In this document: positions 32,732 through 40,133 of the stretch, piece by piece
Layout of the letters: each line of letters opens with the position of its first letter
Numbering within the stretch: position 1 is the stretch's first letter
DNA from: Treponema socranskii subsp. socranskii VPI DR56BR1116 = ATCC 35536
GTDB taxonomy: Bacteria > Spirochaetota > Spirochaetia > Treponematales > Treponemataceae
Assembly: GCF_000468115.1 (NCBI RefSeq)
Contig: NZ_AVQI01000056.1
Location: forward strand, 44,362-108,361
Length of the DNA stretch: 64,000 nt
Direction: 5' to 3'
The notes under the pieces: generated by a model
What the model was told of the DNA's origin: nothing
The model's database searches: none
What the model saw: only the letters and a program-made list of their open reading frames with translations
Program-made: the position numbers and the translations under genes

Positions 32732-34381
32732 ATGAAGCGACGGAAATACCGCATACGATGTGCGCTGCAAAACGTTGTCGCTGCAGCGTGCATCTGCGTT
32801 TTTGCATCCTGCGCTTCTTCGCCGAAGGGAGAGGCGGAAGCGCTCGCTCATATCGACTCGCGGCCGCATGCAATTAAAAAGAAAAAATACAATGAAGCCC
32901 GTTTTTATAAAGCGCTCGACGAAGGTGACTTTGAAAAGTGCACGGCGTTTTTGCTCGGTCAAAAGATCACCGACAAAGAACGCATCCGCCAATACCTCGA
33001 TCTCGCTTTTGCCGAGCACTTCAGCAAAGCCTACGATTCGTCGATCGAAGTATGCAATAAAACCGATGCGCTCATGGAAGACGCCGTTACGAAAAGCCTT
33101 ACCCGCACCGTGCTTTCGGCGACGCTGAACGAAAACGCGTCCGAGTATTCGGGCAGGGTGTACGAATACCTCTACGTAAACGTCTTCAATGCGCTCAATT
33201 ATTATCATAAAGGCGATACGGAAGGCGCCCTCGTCGAAATCAGAAAGATCGGCAACAAACAGCGCGAATACATAGCGAAGTACGGAAAAGCCGTGCTCGC
33301 AAAGGATGCTCCGCAAAAGCGCGAAATTACCGATGCCGATTATGCGGCGGCGATGTTCGGTATCAATATGCCCGCGCTCATCGCAAAGTCTCCGCCCCAA
33401 GCGACGAAGGACGACGTATTCCGCGATTCCGCCGCCGCCCGCTATGTAAGTATGCTCTTTCGGCTCATGAACGGAGACGCAGACGATGCGCGGATCGATG
33501 CGGATGTTCTTGCAAAGCTCAGTCCCCGTTTTTCCGCTGCACAAGCGCTTACGATGCCGGAGGGCAGAGGCAGACTCGACGTGCTTGCATTTTGCGGTCT
33601 GATCGGAAGGAGATACGAGCAGGCGTTTTATTTTCCGGGCGATGTCGTCAACGGGCTCGCCGGTCTCAATTTCAGCGTCATCGGTTTCGGGTCTGCTGCG
33701 ATGATCGTGCTGCCGCCTTTTCCGAACGGCGTCGTCATTCCCGCCTTCCGTCTGAAGTTCGTATATCCGGCTTTCGACGCGTCGTCGGTGAGGCCTCATA
33801 TCGCGGGAGTGCGGATACTCGTCTCCGATGTAAACGCATCCGGTAAACCTGCCGCAGTCCGAAATATCGTCGGTAAACACGACGGTCAGTCCGTCATCGG
33901 CACGGACGGGAAGGGCGGGGCGGCTGTTGTATACGATCTCAGTCTCCTCGAAGATTTCAACGATGCCGTCGATAAGGATGTGCGCACCCATGCGGCAAAA
34001 GCTTTTGCCAAAAGCGTCGTTCGGAGCCTCATCAAAAAGTCCGCCGCCGTCGCTGCGGGGGAAGCGACGCTCGCCGCCTTTGCCGATGCGAACGGCAATA
34101 AAAAATCGTTTGCCGATGCGCTTTTATACGAGCTTGCCTATCTCAGCGTTACGGCGGCGATCGAAGCGGTCGATTTGGCGGAGACTGCGGACGTCCGCCA
34201 AAGCGTATGCCTGCCCGCACGCGCGTATGCGGGCGGATGTGCCGTCGAACCGGGAAGCTATGACGTTACCGTGCAGTATGTCGATACGGCGTCGAATATC
34301 GTCTTTCAAGAACGCTTTTCATCCGTCAAAGTCGAATCGGGCATTCCCGTCCTCATCGAATCGTCGTATATGAAAAAGTGA
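32732..34381 (+). CDS. COG3014-like large lipoprotein
   Basis: A 549-residue lipoprotein; signal lipobox FASC with Cys near 27. Helical TPR-like repeats occupy the N-terminal half (NEARFYKALDEGDFEKCTAF, FAEHFSKAYDSSIEVCNKTD). The segment VIPAFRLKFVYPAFDASSVR begins a C-terminal beta-rich domain. COG3014 proteins commonly sit beside LpoB-family genes, as here (one-base gap after the LpoB-like stop). Likely an envelope partner of the LpoB-like protein; mechanism unknown. Confidence 0.65.
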   Translation: MKRRKYRIRCALQNVVAAACICVFASCASSPKGEAEALAHIDSRPHAIKKKKYNEARFYKALDEGDFEKCTAFLLGQKITDKERIRQYLDLAFAEHFSKAYDSSIEVCNKTDALMEDAVTKSLTRTVLSATLNENASEYSGRVYEYLYVNVFNALNYYHKGDTEGALVEIRKIGNKQREYIAKYGKAVLAKDAPQKREITDADYAAAMFGINMPALIAKSPPQATKDDVFRDSAAARYVSMLFRLMNGDADDARIDADVLAKLSPRFSAAQALTMPEGRGRLDVLAFCGLIGRRYEQAFYFPGDVVNGLAGLNFSVIGFGSAAMIVLPPFPNGVVIPAFRLKFVYPAFDASSVRPHIAGVRILVSDVNASGKPAAVRNIVGKHDGQSVIGTDGKGGAAVVYDLSLLEDFNDAVDKDVRTHAAKAFAKSVVRSLIKKSAAVAAGEATLAAFADANGNKKSFADALLYELAYLSVTAAIEAVDLAETADVRQSVCLPARAYAGGCAVEPGSYDVTVQYVDTASNIVFQERFSSVKVESGIPVLIESSYMKK

Positions 34382-34401
34382 ACGCTCTCTCGATGAGCGA
34401 G

Positions 34402-34444
34402 GATGCAGAGGTTATGTCCGGTAACGTACCTTGACGCTTTTGAT
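34402..34444 (-). pseudogene. Relic of a short-chain dehydrogenase C-terminus
   Basis: 43 bases match 34592-34634 (end of the SDR gene) at about 36 positions. On the minus strand the relic reads KASRYVTGHNLCI against EASSYVTGHNLVI in the intact gene, with no further homology on either side. It lies 190 bases from the intact copy in the gap after the 32732 gene. Suggests an ancestral tandem copy or recombination scar. Confidence 0.6.
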
Positions 34445-34564
34445 TTGCATTATTAACAAAAGTTCTTAAATCCGTACTAATTGTACAATCTTGTACTGCC
34501 GGTCACGCCCTAAAAGGCGGATAAGTATGCGATGTTTACAATGTAAAAAAATGCGGCGGATTTT

Positions 34565-35359
34565 TTAACGGCATTCCGAAAAACCGCCGTCGATGACAAG
34601 GTTATGTCCGGTAACATAACTTGACGCTTCCGATGCTAAAAATACGGCGGCGCCTTTAATATCCTTATGCAGTACTCCCATATGGCCGAGCGGTGTCAAC
34701 GCCGAATATTCTTCTAAAAAGGCCGGCGACAATTCTCCTTTGTCGAATCCTCCGGGAGAAAGAGCGTTGACGCGTACATTATAGGGTGCCATAAACGCTG
34801 CAAGATCGCGGGTTAATCCGAGTATACCGCTTTTTGCGGCGGCATATTCTATAGGCTGTTCCATCTTATGCGCTCTGTGATACATCGCTCTGTTGCGCCC
34901 TACAAGCGCTGCGATGGAAGCGAGATTTATAATACATCCCGATTTTTGTTCGGCCATGTATCGTGCTGCAGTCTGACAACAATAGAGCACTCCTACAAGG
35001 TTGCTGTCTATCATAGCCTTTATAGCGGCGGGATCCCGTTTCAAAAAATTGCATTCGCCTTTTCCCGATCCGCCGCCTGCATTATTGACAAGAATATCGA
35101 TTCGCCCGAATTGCCGTACGACGGTATCGGCAAGCGCTTGACAACTTGCATAATTCGTTTGATCCAATTCGTACGCATAGGCATTTCCGTCGATGAGCTT
35201 TGCGACCCGTTCCGCGCGGGAGAGTTCACGGGATGTAAAAACGACTTTTGCACCGTATTCAAGAAACGCATCGACTATGTCGCGTCCGAGTCCGGTATAG
35301 CCGCCCGTAACGACGGCGATTTTATTGTCTAACCGAAACAATGCTTCCGTGCTTCCCAT
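34565..35359 (-). CDS. Short-chain dehydrogenase/reductase (classical SDR)
   Basis: A 264-residue Rossmann oxidoreductase. Cofactor motif VVTGGYTGLGRDI near 16-28, NNAGG near 92, catalytic Ser in INLASIAALV near 146 and the Tyr-x-x-x-Lys in EYAAAKSGILGLT near 172. The C-terminus has the usual YVTGHNLVIDGGF. Similar to gluconate 5-dehydrogenase or 2-deoxygluconate dehydrogenases, but the substrate is not fixed by sequence. Ten bases after the DctM stop, so part of the TRAP operon. Confidence 0.85.
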   Translation of the reverse strand: MGSTEALFRLDNKIAVVTGGYTGLGRDIVDAFLEYGAKVVFTSRELSRAERVAKLIDGNAYAYELDQTNYASCQALADTVVRQFGRIDILVNNAGGGSGKGECNFLKRDPAAIKAMIDSNLVGVLYCCQTAARYMAEQKSGCIINLASIAALVGRNRAMYHRAHKMEQPIEYAAAKSGILGLTRDLAAFMAPYNVRVNALSPGGFDKGELSPAFLEEYSALTPLGHMGVLHKDIKGAAVFLASEASSYVTGHNLVIDGGFSECR

Positions 35360-35369
35360 CGTTCAATCC

Positions 35370-36635
35370 TTAACGCATTAAATTCGGCAGGAACATAACG
35401 ATCTGCGGGAAGAAAATCAGCAGTAATAAAACAATCGTGAGCGGGATAAACATCGGCAATATCGATTTTGCAAGCGTTTTGAAAGGAATGCCGCTTATCT
35501 TGGAAACCACGAACAGCGATACGCCCATCGGCGGCGTCAATATGCCGATCATCATATTCATCGTTACGACGACACCGAAATGCACGGGGTCGATTCCCAA
35601 TGCGATCGCAACGGGAACGAGCATCGGAATGACGAGCAATTGTATAGCCATCGTTTCGATAACGCATCCGAGTATGACTAACAATAAATCGACTGCGAGT
35701 AAAAATACGATGGGGTTGGACGTATACCGTAAAAAGAACATCGCTATTTTTTGCGGTATCTGTTCACGTGCAAGCACGTAACCCATAAGCGAAATGGCAG
35801 CCGTCAAAAACCCTATAACCGCCGCATTGCTCAACGTATCTTTCAGCACTTTCCGCATCACGCTTAATGAAAACGTTTTATATACGAAGATACCGAGAAT
35901 CAGCGCATAAAACGATGTAACCGCAGCGGCTTCCGTCGGAGTAAAAATGCCCGAAAAGATACCGCCGATGATGATGATCGGTGTAAGCAATGCGGGAAAG
36001 GCTTTAACGAATGCATTCCACCGTTCGCTAAAAGTTGATTTGGGATAGGTTTTGTAATGACGCTTTTTCGCATAAAAATAGACGTATATCATAAGCGAAA
36101 TGGAAACGAGGATTGCGGGAAACACGCCGCCTAAAAACAGTTTACCGACGGAGACGCTTGCAATCGCCCCGTAGATTACCAACGGAATACTCGGCGGCAT
36201 AAGCGGCCCGACGACGCTCGACGCTGCAGTGATCGCACCGCTGAATCCGTCGTCAAAACCTTCTTCCCTCATCGCTTGAATTTCTATCTGTCCCAAACCG
36301 CCTGCATCCGCATGCGCAGAGCCGGACATGCCCGAAAATAGTAGACTTGCAAGCACATTTACGTGGCCGAGTCCGCCGGGAATATGTCCGACACAGGTTT
36401 TTGCAAAGGTGAAAATACGATCGGTGATACCGGTCGCGTTCATTAAATTGCCGCTGAAGATAAAAAACGGTACCGCCAAAAGCGTATATGAATCGACTCC
36501 GGCGACAAGCCGCTGCGCACAAAGCATGATACCGCCGTGTTGGAACATATATATAAGACATGCACATATAATCGCAAAAGTTATCGGCATACCGATAACG
36601 AGTAAAATGATCCATATAATAAAAAATAACGTCAT
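35370..36635 (-). CDS. TRAP transporter large permease (DctM)
   Basis: A 421-residue protein with about twelve hydrophobic helices. DctM signatures: LLAVPFFIFSGNLMNATGIT near 51-70, LLFSGMSGSAHADAGGLGQI near 92-111, PTEAAAVTSFYALILGIF near 222, and GVVVTMNMMIGILTPPMGVS near 350. Works with the separate DctQ (36638) and DctP (37287). The sialic acid assignment rests on the binding protein and the lyase at 39108. Confidence 0.9.
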   Translation of the reverse strand: MTLFFIIWIILLVIGMPITFAIICACLIYMFQHGGIMLCAQRLVAGVDSYTLLAVPFFIFSGNLMNATGITDRIFTFAKTCVGHIPGGLGHVNVLASLLFSGMSGSAHADAGGLGQIEIQAMREEGFDDGFSGAITAASSVVGPLMPPSIPLVIYGAIASVSVGKLFLGGVFPAILVSISLMIYVYFYAKKRHYKTYPKSTFSERWNAFVKAFPALLTPIIIIGGIFSGIFTPTEAAAVTSFYALILGIFVYKTFSLSVMRKVLKDTLSNAAVIGFLTAAISLMGYVLAREQIPQKIAMFFLRYTSNPIVFLLAVDLLLVILGCVIETMAIQLLVIPMLVPVAIALGIDPVHFGVVVTMNMMIGILTPPMGVSLFVVSKISGIPFKTLAKSILPMFIPLTIVLLLLIFFPQIVMFLPNLMR

Positions 36636-36637
36636 AA

Positions 36638-37165
36638 TTATCTCTCAACGGCGAGGGAATTGATTTGCTCTTTTTTTTGCAAATGCTTTAAATCGATACC
36701 TGCATTAACAAGCGAACGTATTGTCATTAAAGCAAAACCGATCGGTATGACAATATAGAGCATACCGTTGTTGACGGGAAGCGTGATAGGCGACTGCCGC
36801 CGAGCGAACGGCATATTCAAAATACCGAAATATGTTATGACGGCGCTTGAAACACCTAAGAGGATATCGACAACGAATAAAAGTATTTTCCGAACTTTTT
36901 GAGGCAAAACTCCGACGATGATATCGATTCCGATATGTTCGCGATAATGAATTGCTTGGCCGGCGCCGAAAAACACGATGTAGACATATAACCACCGTGC
37001 CAGCTCTTCCGTCCAAATAGGCGAATACCGTACATGGGATGCAATAAATTTATTTCGAAATACGATTTGAATGAGAACGGAAAAAAACATTATTAAAAAG
37101 CAAGCGTCTTCGATACATTCTTCGAATAGTACCGTTTTTTCATACCACGATTTTTTATTCTGCAT
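36638..37165 (-). CDS. TRAP transporter small permease (DctQ)
   Basis: A 175-residue protein with four hydrophobic segments. Family segment YSPIWTEELARWLYVYIVFF near 47-66 and REHIGIDIIVGVLPQKVRK near 76-94. Ribosome site GAGGA. It precedes dctM by two bases. Confidence 0.88.
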   Translation of the reverse strand: MQNKKSWYEKTVLFEECIEDACFLIMFFSVLIQIVFRNKFIASHVRYSPIWTEELARWLYVYIVFFGAGQAIHYREHIGIDIIVGVLPQKVRKILLFVVDILLGVSSAVITYFGILNMPFARRQSPITLPVNNGMLYIVIPIGFALMTIRSLVNAGIDLKHLQKKEQINSLAVER

Positions 37166-37185
37166 AACATATCCTCTGTAAACGG

Positions 37186-37220
37186 GGCTGTCTCGAAAGT
37201 CGGTCGCTTTTTCGACAGCC
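37186..37220 (-). terminator. Intercistronic stem-loop between dctP and dctQ
   Basis: GGCTGTC (37186-37192) pairs with GACAGCC (37214-37220), extended by GAAA/TTTC with a two-base bulge. A second perfect hairpin, ACGCGGT/ACCGCGT (37254-37274), lies nearer the dctP stop. Without strong T-runs on the minus strand these are more likely mRNA-stabilising or attenuating structures that set more binding protein than permease. Confidence 0.45.
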
Positions 37221-37286
37221 GTCGAGTCTAAAACCGAGCCTTTGATTGTAACGACGCGGTTTTAAACACCGCGTGTACAACAAAAG

Positions 37287-38276
37287 TCAAAGCGCGGCAA
37301 GTTTCGCTATCAGACCTTCTACGCCGAGCTCTTTTTCCAGTGCGGCGTATTTCGGAGCCATCGCTTTACGCATCGGCGCCGTGTCGGGATACGTAACCGT
37401 TAAACCGCGCGATTTGAAAAACGCAATTATCTTTTCCGAATTTTCATTGATACGTTTAATGCTTTCGTCTTTTGCGGCTTTTCCTGCTTGCATAATCCAT
37501 TCTTGCTGCTGTTTCGAAAGACTTTCCCATCGCTTTTGCGAAAAGAGGATCGACTTATCCTGTACGATGTGATTGTCGATGGCGACCGCGTTTTGCGCTT
37601 CATAAAATTTCATCGACTCGATTGTCGGAAGCGGATTTTCCTGCGCATCGACGCTATTCGTTTTCAGTGCAAGGTATACTTCGCTGAATGCAATCGACGT
37701 AGGACGGGCGCCGACGGCTTCCGCCCAATCTTTAATGCCTCGCGAATTCGGAATGCGTATTCGCAGATTTTTATAATCGTTTATAGTATGCAACGGCCGG
37801 TTCGACGATGTTTGCCTTGTACCGAAAAGCGTAGAAGAAATAACGCGCATATTGAATTCGTCTTGCATCTTTTTTTGCATACGTACTCCCCATTCGGAAG
37901 CCATAATCTTATCGAGGTGATCGAGATCGCGGACGACGTATCCGCTTTCAAGGACGGCGAGTTCGGGAATCAATGTACTGACTCCGCCCATCGGTTCCAT
38001 ATAGGCGTCGAGTTCATTCATCGTAATCTGCTGAATCATTTCTTTTGCATTTCCGAGTTGACCGTTCGGAAACAGTTCCGCTTTTACCGTACCGCCGGAG
38101 AGCTGTTCCAGCGTCGCAGCGAATTTCTGTGCAACGGCGTATTCTACGCTCGCAGTATTGCCGTCGACGCCGAATCGCAGCGTAACGTTTTTTGCATTTC
38201 CCGCATCACCCTGTCCCGCGGCAAATAATCCCGCCGCAATACCGGCACTCAACAATACCGTATACAGTTTTTTCAT
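37287..38276 (-). CDS. TRAP transporter substrate-binding protein, sialic-acid (SiaP)-like
   Basis: A 329-residue DctP/SiaP-type protein with signal peptide (residues 1-21). The carboxylate-binding region reads FGTRQTSSNR near 150, LRIRIPNS near 171 and VDAQENPL near 213. These correspond to the Arg, Arg and Asn ligands of Haemophilus SiaP, in strikingly similar surroundings (FSEVYLALKTNSVDAQENPL). Ribosome site TAGGAGG. Together with a NanA-like lyase across the divergent promoter this suggests N-acetylneuraminate or a related nonulosonate as ligand (inference). Confidence 0.8.
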   Translation of the reverse strand: MKKLYTVLLSAGIAAGLFAAGQGDAGNAKNVTLRFGVDGNTASVEYAVAQKFAATLEQLSGGTVKAELFPNGQLGNAKEMIQQITMNELDAYMEPMGGVSTLIPELAVLESGYVVRDLDHLDKIMASEWGVRMQKKMQDEFNMRVISSTLFGTRQTSSNRPLHTINDYKNLRIRIPNSRGIKDWAEAVGARPTSIAFSEVYLALKTNSVDAQENPLPTIESMKFYEAQNAVAIDNHIVQDKSILFSQKRWESLSKQQQEWIMQAGKAAKDESIKRINENSEKIIAFFKSRGLTVTYPDTAPMRKAMAPKYAALEKELGVEGLIAKLAAL

Positions 38277-38309
38277 AACACCTCCTATAAAAACTCCTAT
38301 GACGATTCA

Positions 38310-38338
38310 ATTATCAATCCATTTTGCTTATATGTCAA
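38310..38338 (-). promoter_or_regulatory. Promoter of the dctP-dctQ-dctM-SDR operon
   Basis: On the minus strand TTGACA (38338-38333), 17-base spacer, GATAAT (38315-38310). The -35 box lies in the left arm of a dyad, GTCAACT (38334-38340), whose right arm AGTTGAC (38373-38379) holds the -35 of the divergent promoter. Confidence 0.7.
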
Positions 38339-38379
38339 CTAAAATTTTTATTGATATTTTTACTGATATTTCAGTTGAC
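38334..38379. promoter_or_regulatory. Dyad operator between divergent promoters (FadR/GntR candidate site)
   Basis: GTCAACT and AGTTGAC form a perfect 7-bp inverted repeat 32 bases apart; between them TTTTTATTGATATT and TTTTTACTGATATT are near-identical direct repeats. Both -35 hexamers are part of the dyad, so one bound regulator could control both directions. The 38429 gene product is the obvious candidate. Confidence 0.6.
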
Positions 38380-38403
38380 AGCCGGTAAAAGTGCATTTAT
38401 AAT
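38375..38403 (+). promoter_or_regulatory. Consensus sigma70 promoter of the GntR-lyase operon
   Basis: TTGACA 38375-38380, 17-base spacer, TATAAT 38398-38403: both hexamers match consensus exactly. The leader to the ATG at 38429 is about 20 bases. Confidence 0.8.
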
Positions 38404-38428
38404 TTGAACAGTAAATGTACGACGGCTT

Positions 38429-39103
38429 ATGAAAAAAACTAATACAAAGTGCGGCAGCAAAAAAAACGAAGAATCGCTTACTTCATACGTTTACAATACG
38501 TTTATCGAACGTCTTCTGCACAATAAAATCCTTCCCGGTACGCTTGTCGATCGGCAAAAGCTTGCCGCCGAACTCGGGGTCAGCATTGCGCCGGTGAGGG
38601 ATGCGCTTATCCGTCTCGCGTTCGACGGGTATGTGGAAAGTTTTCCGCGCAGAGGAACGATTGTAAAGTCGATAAACCGTGACGACGTATACGGTTCCGC
38701 CGTATTACGGGAAGCCGTCGAATGTCAGGCTGCCAGAATATACTGTAAAATATTGTGTTCCGTCGATAAAACACCGTTCATAGAAGCCGCTCAAAGAGTT
38801 GATCATGCGTTTTCGGAAACGTCGGACAATTTTGTTTTGCGATGGAATTATGATGTCGATTTTCACACGATGCTGGTCACATTATCGGGATGTTCCGCAT
38901 TGGTCGAATTATTTAAGAAAATTATGCGTGCCGGTACGTTTTACCAAATCAATACGTTCTTACTGCAATCCGACCGGCAGGAAAAGTTAAGTCACACGGA
39001 ATTGCTTCATAACCTTTGTACCGACGATCCCGATAAAGCCGAAAAAATAATACGAACACACTTAAAAAGCGGGAAGTATAATTTTTATAAAATGGCGAGG
39101 TAG
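38429..39103 (+). CDS. GntR-family regulator, FadR/FCD subfamily
   Basis: A 224-residue regulator. The winged helix contains LVDRQKLAAELGVSIAPVRD and GYVESFPRRGTIVK near 35-75. The helical C-terminal FCD domain has DFHTMLVTLSGC near 140, whose Asp/His residues bind a metal and carboxylate effector. It is divergent from the TRAP operon and four bases upstream of the lyase gene, so it probably controls both, induced by the transported acid. Confidence 0.88.
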   Translation: MKKTNTKCGSKKNEESLTSYVYNTFIERLLHNKILPGTLVDRQKLAAELGVSIAPVRDALIRLAFDGYVESFPRRGTIVKSINRDDVYGSAVLREAVECQAARIYCKILCSVDKTPFIEAAQRVDHAFSETSDNFVLRWNYDVDFHTMLVTLSGCSALVELFKKIMRAGTFYQINTFLLQSDRQEKLSHTELLHNLCTDDPDKAEKIIRTHLKSGKYNFYKMAR

Positions 39104-39107
39104 CAGT

Positions 39108-39995
39108 ATGACAACAAAACTTCAAGGTATTTTTCCGGCGCTCTTAACTCCGTTTACCTCCGATAATAAAATCGATGAAGGGGCATTGAGGCGCGCAGTC
39201 GAGCGAAATATCGAACAAGGCGTTTCGGGATTTTATGTTTGCGGAAGTACCGGCGAAGCATTTTTGCTTACCGCGGAAGAGCGCAAACGGATATTGGAAA
39301 TCGTTGCGGATCAAACAAAAGAACGAGTGAGCATCATTGCGCATATCGGCGCCATTTCAACGGACTTGACGTTGGATTTAGGCAGACACGCCGTTTCCGT
39401 AAAAGGTGTAACGGCGCTTTCATCGATACCGCCGTTTTATTACGGTTTTACGCGAAATGAAATTATTAAATATTATTCGGATATCGCAGAGGAATTGACT
39501 TTTCCGTTGATTCCCTATAATTTTCCGAAACTTTCAGGTGTAACGCTTACGCCCGAAATAGTTACGGAACTCAGAAAAAATAAAAATATCGTCGGAATAA
39601 AATTTACTTCGCAAAATTTCTATGATTTGGAACGGATAAAAACGAGCGATGCCGGACTTACCGTTTTCAACGGCTTCGACGAAATGTTTTTAGCAGGATT
39701 GAGCATGGGGGCGGACGGAGCGATAGGCAGTACATTCAATTTTATGGCGGATAAATTCATTGCAATAAAAAAAGAGTTTGCGGCAAATAATATCGCAAAA
39801 GCGCGCGAACTGCAAACGGAGGCGAATACCGTTATTCAAATACTGCTTACCGCCGACGATTTTATGGCGGCAGAAAAATATGCAATGGATATAATCGGCA
39901 TTTCTTACGGCGTTCCGCGCAGACCTTTTATGCCGTTGACAGCCGATGAAAAGAAATTCTTTGACGAAAAATTACCGCCGTTGTTAAATAAATAA
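39108..39995 (+). CDS. N-acetylneuraminate lyase-like aldolase (DapA/NanA superfamily)
   Basis: A 295-residue class I aldolase barrel. GSTGEAFLLTAEERKRIL near 45-62 is the substrate-carboxylate loop; the active-site Tyr is in IPYNFPKLSGV near 139 and the Schiff-base Lys in VGIKFTSQNFYDLERIK near 166. FNGFDEMFLAGLSMGADGAI followed by GSTFN near 190-213 is closer to NanA than to DapA. Ribosome site GAGGTAGC. Cleaves a 2-keto-3-deoxy sugar acid to pyruvate; sialic acid is the best guess given the SiaP-like importer, with 2-keto-3-deoxygluconate-type acids as alternative. Confidence 0.8.
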   Translation: MTTKLQGIFPALLTPFTSDNKIDEGALRRAVERNIEQGVSGFYVCGSTGEAFLLTAEERKRILEIVADQTKERVSIIAHIGAISTDLTLDLGRHAVSVKGVTALSSIPPFYYGFTRNEIIKYYSDIAEELTFPLIPYNFPKLSGVTLTPEIVTELRKNKNIVGIKFTSQNFYDLERIKTSDAGLTVFNGFDEMFLAGLSMGADGAIGSTFNFMADKFIAIKKEFAANNIAKARELQTEANTVIQILLTADDFMAAEKYAMDIIGISYGVPRRPFMPLTADEKKFFDEKLPPLLNK

Positions 39996-40078
39996 GATTC
40001 AATTTCGACAAAATACGGTTAGCCGCGACGGAAAAAGCCCTCGTACAATAACAAATCTCCCTATGTTAAATCCCCATA

Positions 40079-40107
40079 TTGAGTACGCACGTCCTTTTTG
40101 TTATCAT
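40079..40107 (+). promoter_or_regulatory. Probable promoter of thrA
   Basis: TTGAGT 40079-40084, 17-base spacer, TATCAT 40102-40107; start near 40114, giving a short leader with ribosome site AAGAGGAAA before the ATG at 40134. No attenuator or T-box-like leader fits in this space. Confidence 0.5.
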
Positions 40108-40133
40108 ATACAATATCTTTTAAGAGGAAAATT

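Noticed and set aside
32693..33991. Long minus-strand open frame opposite the COG3014-like lipoprotein
   Set aside because: No ribosome site or motifs; the plus-strand gene has a lipobox and an operon partner.
39996..40133. T-box, threonine attenuator or riboswitch before thrA
   Set aside because: The spacer has a promoter close to the gene and no room or conserved core for such an element.
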